IMG/VR virus record: IMGVR_UViG_3300025806_000037
Location: 1 to 50,925 of that record
Source of the DNA: a virus
Strand: one strand, 5' to 3'
DNA: 50,925 nt
Under the pieces are notes generated by a model. That model worked only from the letters and a program-made list of their open reading frames with translations, had not been told where the DNA came from and searched no databases. The position numbers were made by a program, and so were the translations under genes. Positions 38,859-47,488 of the stretch are shown here, piece after piece (position 1 is the first letter of the stretch; each line of letters begins with the position of its first letter).

Positions 38859-39911
38859 TTATTCTTGAACTGTATTACCTAAGAACTCTTCAGTTAAAGT
38901 AGACTTATAACCAATTTTATATACTCCACGTATAAATTCTTGGAAGGCCGTTAATGATAATAATGGATCCCAAAACTCGGCGTTCATAGTATCTTTAAGA
39001 CGTTTGTTTGGACCTAGTTCACCAGTTTCACGATCAACAATTGCATACCAACCGTTCTTAGGTTTCTGTACAAAGTTACCAGCCATTGCTACGTCAATCA
39101 ATCCTGAGTAAGTTTCAATGCCGCCTTCCCAAGTAACGGTAATTGGTATCTTTGACTTCTCTTTAACATAACGAGACTTCTCAACGTTAATGACGAATTC
39201 ATAGCCTGTTACTTCAGTACCGGTTTTTTGTTGACGGCGACCTAGTATCCAAATAGTTGATGCGCTATAGTAAATACCAGTACCACCACTAACAATAGCC
39301 TTTGGAAACAAACCCATTTCCTGATAAGTATGGTTAATAGCTAGCATTGGAATATTACGCATTGTAAGATACGGAGTTGCCATACGGAATAAGCCTTTAA
39401 GTGCTTTTGCACGCGACATATCAGCAACTGATTTAGCGTCTTTAGCATCTTGCAATTCTTTCTTAGATGCAAGGTTACCGATAGAATCAATTACGATAAT
39501 AACTTTGTCTTTCTTTTCAATGTTTTCAAGTTGATGTATTAAATCGAATTTAAGTTCTTCAACATCAGTGATAGGGACATGTAAAACTCGATCTAAGTCA
39601 ATGCCAAACGATTCGAAGTACGATTGCGGTGAGCCAAACTCTGAGTCATAAAACATCATTACCGAGTCTTTATGCTCAGCAAGATATGCAGCCGCAATCT
39701 TTAATGAGAAACTTGTCTTAAAGTGTTTGCTTGGTCCTGCAAAAACCGTTAACCCTGGCGATATACCGCCCTCAAGGCCACCTGCTAACGCAACGTTCAT
39801 CATAGGAACATCGGTTGGTGTCATTTCCATTTCATTGAATAGTTTTGACTCTGAAAGAATCTCAGTTTCTTTGATTCGACTACTCTTTTTTAATTTTGCC
39901 ATCAGACTCAT
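38859..39911 (-). CDS. uvsX: UvsX RecA-like recombinase
   Basis: A 350-residue strand-exchange protein of the RecA family. Walker A is FAGPSKHFKTSF (59-66), close to the T4 version; the NTPase core continues through MMFYDSEFG, VIIVIDSIGNL (Walker B) and AINHTYQEMG with a loop of VVSGGTGIYYSAS. It coats ssDNA during recombination-dependent replication. Own promoter at 39943-39971. Confidence 0.94.
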   Translation of the reverse strand: MSLMAKLKKSSRIKETEILSESKLFNEMEMTPTDVPMMNVALAGGLEGGISPGLTVFAGPSKHFKTSFSLKIAAAYLAEHKDSVMMFYDSEFGSPQSYFESFGIDLDRVLHVPITDVEELKFDLIHQLENIEKKDKVIIVIDSIGNLASKKELQDAKDAKSVADMSRAKALKGLFRMATPYLTMRNIPMLAINHTYQEMGLFPKAIVSGGTGIYYSASTIWILGRRQQKTGTEVTGYEFVINVEKSRYVKEKSKIPITVTWEGGIETYSGLIDVAMAGNFVQKPKNGWYAIVDRETGELGPNKRLKDTMNAEFWDPLLSLTAFQEFIRGVYKIGYKSTLTEEFLGNTVQE

Positions 39912-39942
39912 AAAGTAAAACCTCTTTTATTAATTTAGATCT

Positions 39943-39971
39943 ATTATATCAAAAACACACATGAATGTCAA
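39943..39971 (-). promoter_or_regulatory. early sigma70 promoter for uvsX
   Basis: TTGACA, 17 bases, TATAAT on the minus strand, 32 bases before ATG 39911. Confidence 0.87.
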
Positions 39972-40913
39972 TCAATTATTTCTATATGCATATTCAATTG
40001 CTCGGTTTGCTTCGGTATCCCATGCACGTTTTGCATAGCGGTTACCAGTTTCCATATCAATTTGTTTACACAAATCTACTATCTCTCCTCCAGTTATTGG
40101 GTATTCTTTCTTTATTGCATTTGATGCGACATGCACCATAACTTCGTACATTTTTATGTATCTTCCTGAATCTTTTTGATAGGTAGTAGCTCGGTATGAG
40201 TCAAGCATTCTTTTTGATAGAAACGGACAATCCGAATAGTTATTCCACCTATACGATGTATTACTCAGCTGAGTTTTACGATGTTCAATAAACATCTTTT
40301 GCATTGACTCAGGCATTCTATCAAAAAACGATTTACCAGTTTTGCGTGATGGTAGCGGATGTTTATTGATTATTTCTTCAGTAGGAATAGTGTTACCGTC
40401 ATTATGAAAGATAAAGTTATTTGCATTATCATATGTTGCTGGAATATAATACATGCGGCTTAAGTCTTTTGTTTGACGATCGCCTAGTTCACCAATTTCA
40501 GTATTAAGTGCATACCAAAGCTGGCGAATCTTTTGACTTTCTATTCTTTTGTCGAGTTTGAATACTAAGCGGAACTTAGGGGTTTTAATTGATGAACTTG
40601 CTGTACTATAACATACATATGAGTACTGACCATATTTTGCTTTTAGCGTTTCCTGAAGTTCTTCATTTGTAAAGTCATGAGCGTCAACGTCCATTGCTGC
40701 CCAACCACCCCAACACGTAACAGCATCATTACTTCGAGTACGGTCTTCCTTGTATACCGCAGGCGAAATCAGTGTTGCGTCGGTTTTTGACTTTATCGGT
40801 TTTTTAGATAGCGTATATAAAAACTCAACGAAGTCGGGCCAATCGCTAACCGTGAACTGCCGATGAGTTTTGTTATCGTACAGAGACTGAAATATAGTTA
40901 AAGATATTTTCAT
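39972..40913 (-). CDS. archaeo-eukaryotic-type primase/prim-pol-like protein
   Basis: A 313-residue protein. WGGWAAMDVDAHD gives D75xD77, followed by VCYSTASSSIKTPKFRLVF and a third acidic residue at KDLSRMYYIP; this is the layout of AEP-superfamily primases of phages and plasmids (the YSTxS...PxxR block is diagnostic). It could prime DNA synthesis beside gp41, replacing or supplementing a DnaG-type gp61, which is not in this window. The C-terminal third is helical, perhaps a PriCT-like or helicase-contacting domain. Own promoter at 40937-40965. Confidence 0.72.
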   Translation of the reverse strand: MKISLTIFQSLYDNKTHRQFTVSDWPDFVEFLYTLSKKPIKSKTDATLISPAVYKEDRTRSNDAVTCWGGWAAMDVDAHDFTNEELQETLKAKYGQYSYVCYSTASSSIKTPKFRLVFKLDKRIESQKIRQLWYALNTEIGELGDRQTKDLSRMYYIPATYDNANNFIFHNDGNTIPTEEIINKHPLPSRKTGKSFFDRMPESMQKMFIEHRKTQLSNTSYRWNNYSDCPFLSKRMLDSYRATTYQKDSGRYIKMYEVMVHVASNAIKKEYPITGGEIVDLCKQIDMETGNRYAKRAWDTEANRAIEYAYRNN

Positions 40914-40936
40914 AGTGTATTACTCCAATTCAATTA

Positions 40937-40965
40937 ATTATATCACAGTTCTGTATTGATGTCAA
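40937..40965 (-). promoter_or_regulatory. early sigma70 promoter for the primase-like gene
   Basis: TTGACA, 17 bases, TATAAT on the minus strand, just beyond the stop of the methyltransferase gene. Confidence 0.87.
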
Positions 40966-40969
40966 TGGT

Positions 40970-42205
40970 TTACGCAATGAATTGTTCTAATGTGTTTGTT
41001 GCAATATTGCCTGCATCTATTCGTTGATGATGATTGTTTTGTTTAACAAAATCACTATCAGATAATTCCAATTCGCCATTTAAAAACTTAACTGCTTCAC
41101 CGACCATTGACGCTGCAGTACATACCGGAACGTTTTGAGCAATAAACGGTACACTACGTTTTCCACCAGGGAGACTGAAGTTATGCGGAAAGCCCATCAT
41201 ATGTAATGCTTCGCGAATAGTCATTGAACGGTCATGCACTGGATGAATTGTATCATTCATGTTACGACTGATACATGCATTCATACATTCATTGAATACG
41301 TGAGTTGAACCATCCCAAATGCCTAAGCCTTTAGAGAATTTCATTTTAGCATGTGTTGCTAAATGCAAGCCTTTTGTATCATCAATCGCTTCAAAGTAGT
41401 CAATCGCTTCCTGTAAGAAGCCACCGCGCCTAACATAATTGAATGCAGTTGAGCAATTATTCGCAATCACAATATCACGAGGATTTTCGCCAGGGTTCTT
41501 ATACTGAATGAAGTTATAATACGATTCGCCAGTACCGATTTTATCATTGATAATGTCGCTTTGGTGAGACATTTCATTGGTTACTTCTTTCAAGTAATCA
41601 GGGAAGTTTTTACGTGATTCGTTAAACCATGATTGAATTGGTGCTTTATCGCCTTTCCAAAATGTGTAGAACGTACGGTCGCGATTCTGAGGAATACCAT
41701 GTAAAGAGGTAGTTGTTTTATACAATGAGAAAGAATACCCATTATCACGTGCAATTTGTAAAAGCTTATCCGCAACTGGCTTTCCTTTATTTGTATATAG
41801 CGCAGGAGCATTCTCGCCAACGATTACATCGGCATCATAACACTTCATTGCCTGTTCAGCCGCGATGTACATAAACTGATTCTTTTCGGCATCAGCACCT
41901 TTTGCTGCAGAGTTAGCTTTACCAGTATTCAATTGTGATAAACCTGCGCATGGTGGTGTTGATACAACAATGTTAACCTTTTCAACAAAACTGCGTTCGC
42001 CTGGGTCTAAAGGTCGGTAGTCTATTCCACGAGACAGCGTTTCGTTCTGATGGTTCATATAAAGACTATCATTAGCCCAAAACCCATCAAGACTTGATAC
42101 AAATTTAGGTGCTTTACCTAGTGCTGCTTCTGCGCCAAGTGGGAGGCCGCCAATAAGCGGTATGTGAGGGGCCCAACTATAATCATTTTTCATTTTATTA
42201 ATCAT
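40970..42205 (-). CDS. DNA cytosine-5 methyltransferase-like protein
   Basis: A 411-residue C5-MTase. Motif IV STPPCAGLSQ gives nucleophile C86, motif VI VGENAPAL gives E131-N132, motif VIII GIPQNRDRTFY, motif IX ALHMMGFP and motif X QNVPVCTAASMVGEAV. The SAM-binding motif I (LIGGLPLGAEAALG) is divergent. It may methylate DNA at specific sites or act as a modified base-forming enzyme. Neighbours are a BGT-like glycosyltransferase and sugar-nucleotide genes, and gene 42 lies 4 kb upstream; a C5-MTase in a hydroxymethylcytosine phage is odd. Confidence 0.82.
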   Translation of the reverse strand: MINKMKNDYSWAPHIPLIGGLPLGAEAALGKAPKFVSSLDGFWANDSLYMNHQNETLSRGIDYRPLDPGERSFVEKVNIVVSTPPCAGLSQLNTGKANSAAKGADAEKNQFMYIAAEQAMKCYDADVIVGENAPALYTNKGKPVADKLLQIARDNGYSFSLYKTTTSLHGIPQNRDRTFYTFWKGDKAPIQSWFNESRKNFPDYLKEVTNEMSHQSDIINDKIGTGESYYNFIQYKNPGENPRDIVIANNCSTAFNYVRRGGFLQEAIDYFEAIDDTKGLHLATHAKMKFSKGLGIWDGSTHVFNECMNACISRNMNDTIHPVHDRSMTIREALHMMGFPHNFSLPGGKRSVPFIAQNVPVCTAASMVGEAVKFLNGELELSDSDFVKQNNHHQRIDAGNIATNTLEQFIA

Positions 42206-43446
42206 CCAAAGAAGTGCGTTAAATCATTACTATCATCGGCTATTTCTTGAAGAACTTCATCATAAGATTTGGTTCCTGTAGTAGAGCTTCGATAGTTATT
42301 TATTGTACTAGTAATCTTATCGCATAATACTTTGCCGCTTGTATCATCTGGTGTAATAAGATATTGGCATTCCTGTAATATCTTATTATATAAGACAGGG
42401 TCGTTTTCAAGTTGCTCAATGCGCTCGTGTAACTCTTCAGGTTTACTAAGTCTCAAAAACTCGGGTACTGCAATATGGTGTTGGTCGTCATAATTTGGAT
42501 GCAAGAACGGTATAATACCATTGCTAATCAATTCCCAAACTTTCATTGTAACCCAACCGTCTCGAATAGATATCATAAAGGAATATTTGACCTCAGGTAA
42601 CATCTGCTGCAGTTCCTCAAACTTAATCGACCCTTTAAAGCGCTTATCGCCTTTTACAGTGTCTTCATCCCATTTGCCATAAATATCAACGTCCTCAACG
42701 TGGTCAAGTACATATTCTTTTAACTTGTTATAGCGCGAACTAACACCATTACTTCCTTCATTAAGAACTACCATAAACTTCTTAGTCTTTTCGATATTAA
42801 CCAATTCTTTATTAATAAGAAAGACTTTTTCTACACCAGCATACTTATATTGTACTCGATGATCGACTAACAGAGTTTGGTCTTCATATGAAGATATGTG
42901 ACGATACAATTTAGCTGAATCGTATTGTGAAAGTATTTCTTTTGGCATATTAAACATATCTCGGCCAAGCTTTAAATACCGCGGATCATTGTTAATCATT
43001 ATCCAAGGTATCATGCTATCATTAAGATAATCATAAATAGGACCGCTGTAATTCTCGTGCATAAACAGAGTTTTGGCTAGTTGTGGTTTACCTGCTTTAA
43101 TCGAAGATAGAGTGTATATCCTTTCTTGAAAGTTTACGTCGCCAGTTGGACCAGCTACCATAATTCCAGCATCAACCTTAGTATTCTTCAGATGATTAGT
43201 TATAAACGCTATGGCATCAGATTCACCTTTCGTGTAATGTGCCCAGGCATCATGAAGATTTGTGGGCAAGCCACGCATCTTATAAAGATCGCTTTTGCCT
43301 ATCATGATAAAAGTATCATCAGGATTAAGTTCAGCTAACTTAAGATATAGTGTGGGTGCTTCATTATCTCCGCCGATAGCACCCCACGTGCTAGGCTTAA
43401 ATTTTATAGACTTGCCGATCTTCCCGATCACGTACGTGCGACCCAT
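42202..43446 (-). CDS. beta-glucosyltransferase-like DNA glycosyltransferase
   Basis: A 414-residue GT-B protein. Its C-terminal third follows T4 beta-glucosyltransferase: VDIYGKWDED, a KGSIKFEELQQML helix, then SIRDGWVTMKVWELISNGII and FLHPNYDDQHHI, where T4 BGT has DNFITLRVWE and DEEFDTKHRI. That region binds the UDP-sugar. It probably attaches a sugar to hydroxymethylcytosine in phage DNA. N-terminal domain is more divergent and longer than in T4 (351 residues). Which sugar is used is unknown; related enzymes transfer arabinose. Overlaps the methyltransferase gene by four bases. Confidence 0.78.
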   Translation of the reverse strand: MGRTYVIGKIGKSIKFKPSTWGAIGGDNEAPTLYLKLAELNPDDTFIMIGKSDLYKMRGLPTNLHDAWAHYTKGESDAIAFITNHLKNTKVDAGIMVAGPTGDVNFQERIYTLSSIKAGKPQLAKTLFMHENYSGPIYDYLNDSMIPWIMINNDPRYLKLGRDMFNMPKEILSQYDSAKLYRHISSYEDQTLLVDHRVQYKYAGVEKVFLINKELVNIEKTKKFMVVLNEGSNGVSSRYNKLKEYVLDHVEDVDIYGKWDEDTVKGDKRFKGSIKFEELQQMLPEVKYSFMISIRDGWVTMKVWELISNGIIPFLHPNYDDQHHIAVPEFLRLSKPEELHERIEQLENDPVLYNKILQECQYLITPDDTSGKVLCDKITSTINNYRSSTTGTKSYDEVLQEIADDSNDLTHFFG

Positions 43447-43475
43447 AATGTTCCCCCTTAGTTGATTAGATAGCT

Positions 43476-43504
43476 ATTATATCAAATTTTACTATAAATG
43501 TAAA
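43476..43504 (-). promoter_or_regulatory. early promoter for the glycosyltransferase
   Basis: TTTACA, 17 bases, TATAAT on the minus strand; the -35 overlaps the end of the nucleotidyltransferase-kinase gene. Confidence 0.78.
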
Positions 43505-45018
43505 TAGATATCTTTAAATATTTTATAATATTGTTCTTGGTTAGTTTTACTGTGCGAATGTAAAGGTATCATGCTTAAGAACAAACTGGCAACAATAATC
43601 TTAATGTAACGAATATCTTCATCGCTGTAATTATTCTTTAGAATGCGCATGAACTCAGCCGCAACCTCTTCTTTACCCTTTGAATACAAACGAACATCAT
43701 TACCGTTTTTAACATAGAGTTCAGAATCAATGATATCATAATTATATACCGCTGAATGCATCAACTTAGCTACTTCGTAATAATGATCGCCAAATAGCTG
43801 ACCTCTTGGATCTATCATAGTAACACGGTCAGAATTGAAATCGTACATCAGATTGCTAAAGCAAAAGTCGCCGTGCATTAATGTTGGTACATGCTCATGT
43901 TTAGCAACAGCGTCTTCTAATGTTATAATGAATTTGTTTATTATGTCGTGATTAATTGCAAGATTAATATCGTTTACCCGTGAAACCGTCTTTTTAACAA
44001 CCGTGTCCATAAAGTTGTTAGGTTGTCCATATGACTCCATCTTGTTCAATAGCCTAAACGATGAATTGAAGATTGTTCTCCAAGTTTCGGTTGAAGTATC
44101 AAGAAACAAATATATTTCGCGGAACGTTGGTGCCAATATCTTTTCCATTACGTAACATACGCATTGATGCGGATCAAAGAACTCGTGTGACAGCATTCTT
44201 GGCGTGTTTAATGTAAGTCCCATGGGCAAGTTATTATACCAATTGAATTCTTCTATTAATTTCTGTCCATGTGTTTCAGACGACTTTCGAACCGTTACAT
44301 CATCGACGTACAAATTATTAAAAGATCTTGAGTTTTTAACTGAACGATTACTTAAGTATTCTTCAAGAGTCCCAAAGTCAATATGCCCAAGTGACACAGT
44401 TATCATATGATCCCAATCAGCAATTGATTGTAAAACACCACTTAACTGAAATTCGCCTGCGATCTTAGTTTCTTCATGTTGCAATTGCTCACGTAATAAC
44501 TCATATAAGTTAACCGAATCGAGAATATGATATACACCGCTTAAAGCAAGATTGGTATCAGGCCGTTCCGTAGGTTTATCAATAAATGTAGAAATCTTAT
44601 TCGCTGATGTTTGAACCATACACCATCTAGCATAGTCTTCTACTTCAATGACAGACACAAAGTTTTCATTGAAATATTTAGACGCATCCGACTTAACAAC
44701 AATATCACCAAGGACAATCAATACCGAATCGTTATCTTCTGGTTTTAAAGCCGCAAAGATAGCACCTGATAAACCATTGTGTTCTTGTTGACGTACAACT
44801 TTAACTTGAGTCTTTCCATACATCGCCAACATATCGTGTACAGTTTCTTCTTGATGGTTTACTACAACTCTAATATCGTTACAGCCAGAATCCTCTAGCC
44901 ATTTAATTTGATGAATGAGGATAGGTACTTCTTTATACGGTAAAATGGTTTTACTGTATTGTTTACCAAGTTCTTTGAATCTTACGCCGCGACCTGCAGC
45001 AGGTATTATGCCAATCAT
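43492..45018 (-). CDS. sugar-1-phosphate nucleotidyltransferase fused to APH/choline-kinase-like domain
   Basis: A 508-residue two-domain enzyme. Residues 1-225: RmlA/GlmU-type nucleotidyltransferase, with MIGIIPAAGRGVRF, the LGDIVV metal site and the SGVYHI segment. From about 235: a kinase of the aminoglycoside/choline-kinase fold, with LMHGDFCFSNLMYD (catalytic Asp and Asn) near 380-395 and MIDPRGQLFGDHYYEVAKL. Together they could phosphorylate a sugar and couple it to a nucleotide, making the donor for the adjacent glycosyltransferase. Such fusions are known from capsule biosynthesis. Sugar identity is unknown. Confidence 0.82.
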   Translation of the reverse strand: MIGIIPAAGRGVRFKELGKQYSKTILPYKEVPILIHQIKWLEDSGCNDIRVVVNHQEETVHDMLAMYGKTQVKVVRQQEHNGLSGAIFAALKPEDNDSVLIVLGDIVVKSDASKYFNENFVSVIEVEDYARWCMVQTSANKISTFIDKPTERPDTNLALSGVYHILDSVNLYELLREQLQHEETKIAGEFQLSGVLQSIADWDHMITVSLGHIDFGTLEEYLSNRSVKNSRSFNNLYVDDVTVRKSSETHGQKLIEEFNWYNNLPMGLTLNTPRMLSHEFFDPHQCVCYVMEKILAPTFREIYLFLDTSTETWRTIFNSSFRLLNKMESYGQPNNFMDTVVKKTVSRVNDINLAINHDIINKFIITLEDAVAKHEHVPTLMHGDFCFSNLMYDFNSDRVTMIDPRGQLFGDHYYEVAKLMHSAVYNYDIIDSELYVKNGNDVRLYSKGKEEVAAEFMRILKNNYSDEDIRYIKIIVASLFLSMIPLHSHSKTNQEQYYKIFKDIYLHL

Positions 45019-45365
45019 AACTTCTCCAATAAGTATAGTTCATCTGGCCTTATTGCTTTATCATCAATGTAATAAACTGCATAAGGCTTATCAAACGAAA
45101 GCTTTGTGTAACTAACAGAATGTTCCATTAGCCATACTTCAATAACATTACGGTATTTATGTTCAGCGTCAGCTCGATTGTCGGCGCTGAAGTGACCGCG
45201 TGCAGTATATATGAATATGTCAAAGCCCTTATCGAAGAGCCTATTAATTTCACTTATAAGATCGTAATTTGGTTTACCGCAAGCGATGTTAGACTTGTCA
45301 TCATGTGGATGTATGCAAAGCGTATCATCAAAATCAACTACAAGAGTGTTTCCATTATAAGGCAT
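45015..45365 (-). CDS. HAD-family phosphatase of the sugar locus
   Basis: A 116-residue HAD domain: VVDFDDTLC (nucleophile and acid Asp), FIYTARGH (motif II Thr) and AVYYIDDKAIRP (motif III/IV). The form matches the small capsule-biosynthesis phosphatases that accompany nucleotidyltransferase/kinase fusions. Likely dephosphorylates a sugar-phosphate intermediate. Overlaps genes on both sides by 4 and 11 bases; a promoter lies in the upstream cd gene. Confidence 0.8.
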   Translation of the reverse strand: MPYNGNTLVVDFDDTLCIHPHDDKSNIACGKPNYDLISEINRLFDKGFDIFIYTARGHFSADNRADAEHKYRNVIEVWLMEHSVSYTKLSFDKPYAVYYIDDKAIRPDELYLLEKL

Positions 45366-45798
45366 ATACTTCTATTCCAACTTCATTAAACATTTCAACA
45401 GTACTATTATATAATACTTCCCATCGTTTGTCAATAGTTTTATTAGAATCGGTTGCCCAATAAACTTTTGAGAAACCTGCTTGAATAACTCCCTTTGCAC
45501 ATTCGCTACAAACGGGTAGTCCCCAAACATATAAAGCAGAATTCTTTAAACTGACGCCATTATTAACAGCATTGTATATAAGGTTCTGTTCTGCATGAAC
45601 TACATATTTGTATTTTGTTTCACGGTTGTTTAAACGTTCGGCAGTGTCTTCAACTCCACGTGGGAACCCGTTATAACCCACCGAAAGAATCTGGCGGTCA
45701 CGTACTGCAACCGCTCCGATTTTAGTTGATGGGTCTTTGGACCAAGTGCTTACTTCACGTGCTAACGCTAGAAACCGTTCGTTCCAAAGACTGCTCAT
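45355..45798 (-). CDS. cd: dCMP deaminase
   Basis: A 147-residue zinc deaminase making dUMP from dCMP. VVHAEQNLIYNA supplies H68 and E70, and LPVCSECAKGVIQAG the zinc cysteines C97 and C100 (PVCxxC in place of PCxxC). It starts at the end of gene 42 and splits the dCMP pool between td (dTMP) and the hydroxymethylase. Size is between T4 Cd (193) and host dCMP deaminases. Confidence 0.93.
   Translation of the reverse strand: MSSLWNERFLALAREVSTWSKDPSTKIGAVAVRDRQILSVGYNGFPRGVEDTAERLNNRETKYKYVVHAEQNLIYNAVNNGVSLKNSALYVWGLPVCSECAKGVIQAGFSKVYWATDSNKTIDKRWEVLYNSTVEMFNEVGIEVYAL
45406..45434 (-). promoter_or_regulatory. early sigma70 promoter inside the dCMP deaminase gene
   Basis: TTGACA, 17 bases, TATAAT on the minus strand with GATTCTAATAAAAC upstream. 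It lies wholly within cd coding sequence and would drive the HAD phosphatase and the nucleotidyltransferase-kinase. Confidence 0.8.
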
Positions 45799-46544
45799 TA
45801 GATATACTCACTTTTAGGATACGTTGATATGTAATCAGATTTTGATATATGGTGTTCACCAGTTTTACTATAATGATCAACTAAGTAAAAGTTTCTCTCA
45901 TAGACGTGCAAATTTTGTACTTGCCAATGAAGGTTGCCTATTTTAATATCTGAATTAGTTGACTCATTATAATTGTCTTTAAGCAATTCCATTACGTACA
46001 TTTGCCACGCATAGTCATTTCTATAACCTGCCCAACAATCATTACTTCTCATTTGAACTACAGCTTGTAACATATTATCACGAATGTAATATGATACCGC
46101 ATTAGTACATATGAAATCGTTTTTAGAGTTTTCGTTATATTCAATCCAAATAGACGGACGGTTATAAACCATGATAGCACGACGCGAAAACGGATTACCC
46201 TTTAACTCATTTAAGCATTGTTTGAATTGGTTATGGAACTTTTCAGCAAATATTAGATGGCCATAGTTAGAGTTTATTTCACCATAAAGATTTGCGGTTG
46301 CCTGCCAAGCAACTGGTGTTTTGCCATAAATATTTGCAAGCGTACCAACATTAGTTGATTGTGTTAAATACCAACGGATCTCAGCGTCAATGTATTCAGT
46401 ATTAGGCGTACCGAAGATACATGGATCGTCAGCAATAAAACTTGCACCAACCATTTCAAGCGTCTTATTACCACCACGATCAATTGTTTCTTGGTGCCAT
46501 TCAAGTTCATCAACGAAATGGTCGCGTATGTCATCTATATTCAT
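45798..46544 (-). CDS. 42: dCMP hydroxymethylase (T4 gene 42 homologue)
   Basis: A 248-residue thymidylate-synthase-fold enzyme converting dCMP to 5-hydroxymethyl-dCMP with methylene-tetrahydrofolate. It follows T4 gp42 (246 residues) nearly throughout: KTLEMVGASFIADDPCIFG, GEINSNYGHLIF, SRRAIMVYNRPS, DFICTNAVSYYIRD with catalytic C146, and MRSNDCWAGYRNDYAWQ. It signals that the phage DNA contains hydroxymethylcytosine, which fits the BGT-like gene nearby. Overlaps both neighbours. Confidence 0.95.
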   Translation of the reverse strand: MNIDDIRDHFVDELEWHQETIDRGGNKTLEMVGASFIADDPCIFGTPNTEYIDAEIRWYLTQSTNVGTLANIYGKTPVAWQATANLYGEINSNYGHLIFAEKFHNQFKQCLNELKGNPFSRRAIMVYNRPSIWIEYNENSKNDFICTNAVSYYIRDNMLQAVVQMRSNDCWAGYRNDYAWQMYVMELLKDNYNESTNSDIKIGNLHWQVQNLHVYERNFYLVDHYSKTGEHHISKSDYISTYPKSEYI

Positions 46545-47008
46545 ATCATCTGCTCTTCACAGTTATTTTTTAAAATTTCATAAGAATGCGTTGGAAACAT
46601 ATTCATAGCGTCTATATCTTCATCAGTAAATGGTTTTAAAAGAGTAGACGGCTCAGAATCAGATACAGGCGCATTAAGTTGACGGTTTAAGAAATCGCGA
46701 TCGGTAGACTGGCCGTCAACTTCACCACGTGAATAAGCAACTGCAAACGAAGCATAGTTAATCATGTCTTTAAGTGAATCTTCCATCGACTCAAAGTTAG
46801 GTTTATAATCAGGATCATTTTCCATTGCTTCGATAACAGAACGTATACGAAGGGTTTTAGCATGAATAATATCCATAATGGTATTTACGCCATGCGGATA
46901 ATAGTCAGCTTGACGAACGGTCGATTTAGCGTTTTGATAATCACGAGACTTTGCGGTCTGCAATTCAATGCATTCTTGTAATACTTTTACTGATGATCTT
47001 TCAGTCAT
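46541..47008 (-). CDS. nucleotide-modification-associated protein (DUF1599/Nmad1-like)
   Basis: A 155-residue protein. VLQECIELQTAKSRDYQNAK with later IMDIIHAKTLRIRSVIE and DSLKDMINYASFAVAY resembles the small helical nucleotide-modification-associated domain of phages. It lies directly upstream of gene 42 with a four-base overlap and has an embedded early promoter at 47119-47147 in front. It may assist in hydroxymethyl-dCMP metabolism or in MazG-like nucleotide handling. Family call is moderate. Confidence 0.55.
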   Translation of the reverse strand: MTERSSVKVLQECIELQTAKSRDYQNAKSTVRQADYYPHGVNTIMDIIHAKTLRIRSVIEAMENDPDYKPNFESMEDSLKDMINYASFAVAYSRGEVDGQSTDRDFLNRQLNAPVSDSEPSTLLKPFTDEDIDAMNMFPTHSYEILKNNCEEQMI

Positions 47009-47018
47009 AGTGGTTTCC

Positions 47019-47474
47019 TTAGTTGAGTTGGCGGCAGAATCTTAACTCCCCGCCGCTTTTGATATACTGCTGAGTTAAACTGAGTTCAACTGCGCGATGA
47101 GTTTGTACATAATGTTCTATTATATCACCTTTAATGGGACATGTCAATACAATCTTTTGGCGAGGAGCGGAAACTGCGTAAATGTCAATATTAGTTTCGC
47201 ACATTTCGCGCAATTCTTTAAATATACGGCGATTAGTAGCATCACCCCCTTCGGTTTCACCTTTACTGTACATATTAACCCGACTTTCCCAGCCGGTTTC
47301 ACCGCCAGCAATACCTATTTTATGGATTTTGTTTTTAATACACATGAAATAGACAACGTCGCCCATAGCAATAACGTTACAGCGTGCCATGTTTAATGCA
47401 CGTGAAAACTTTAACCTTTTGCCATCTATAGAAAGAGAACCCAAATATGTAGTATTTTTCAATAAATTTTTCAT
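47019..47474 (-). CDS. GIY-YIG/T5orf172-like protein (tentative)
   Basis: A 151-residue basic protein. DVVYFMCIKNKIHKIGIAG followed by GWESRVNMYSKG has the VY...KIGI...R layout of T5orf172/GIY-YIG domains, with a possible catalytic Glu towards HRAVELSLTQQYI. The assignment rests on this pattern only. It sits at the head of the base-modification locus, and its coding sequence contains the promoter for gene 42. A nuclease directed at unmodified DNA would fit the context but is speculation. Confidence 0.5.
   Translation of the reverse strand: MKNLLKNTTYLGSLSIDGKRLKFSRALNMARCNVIAMGDVVYFMCIKNKIHKIGIAGGETGWESRVNMYSKGETEGGDATNRRIFKELREMCETNIDIYAVSAPRQKIVLTCPIKGDIIEHYVQTHRAVELSLTQQYIKSGGELRFCRQLN
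47119..47147 (-). promoter_or_regulatory. early sigma70 promoter of the gene 42 operon, inside the upstream gene
   Basis: TTGACA, 17 bases, TATAAT on the minus strand, within the coding sequence of 47019-47474. Would drive 47008, gene 42 and cd. Confidence 0.8.
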
Positions 47475-47488
47475 AATATAATTTCCAA

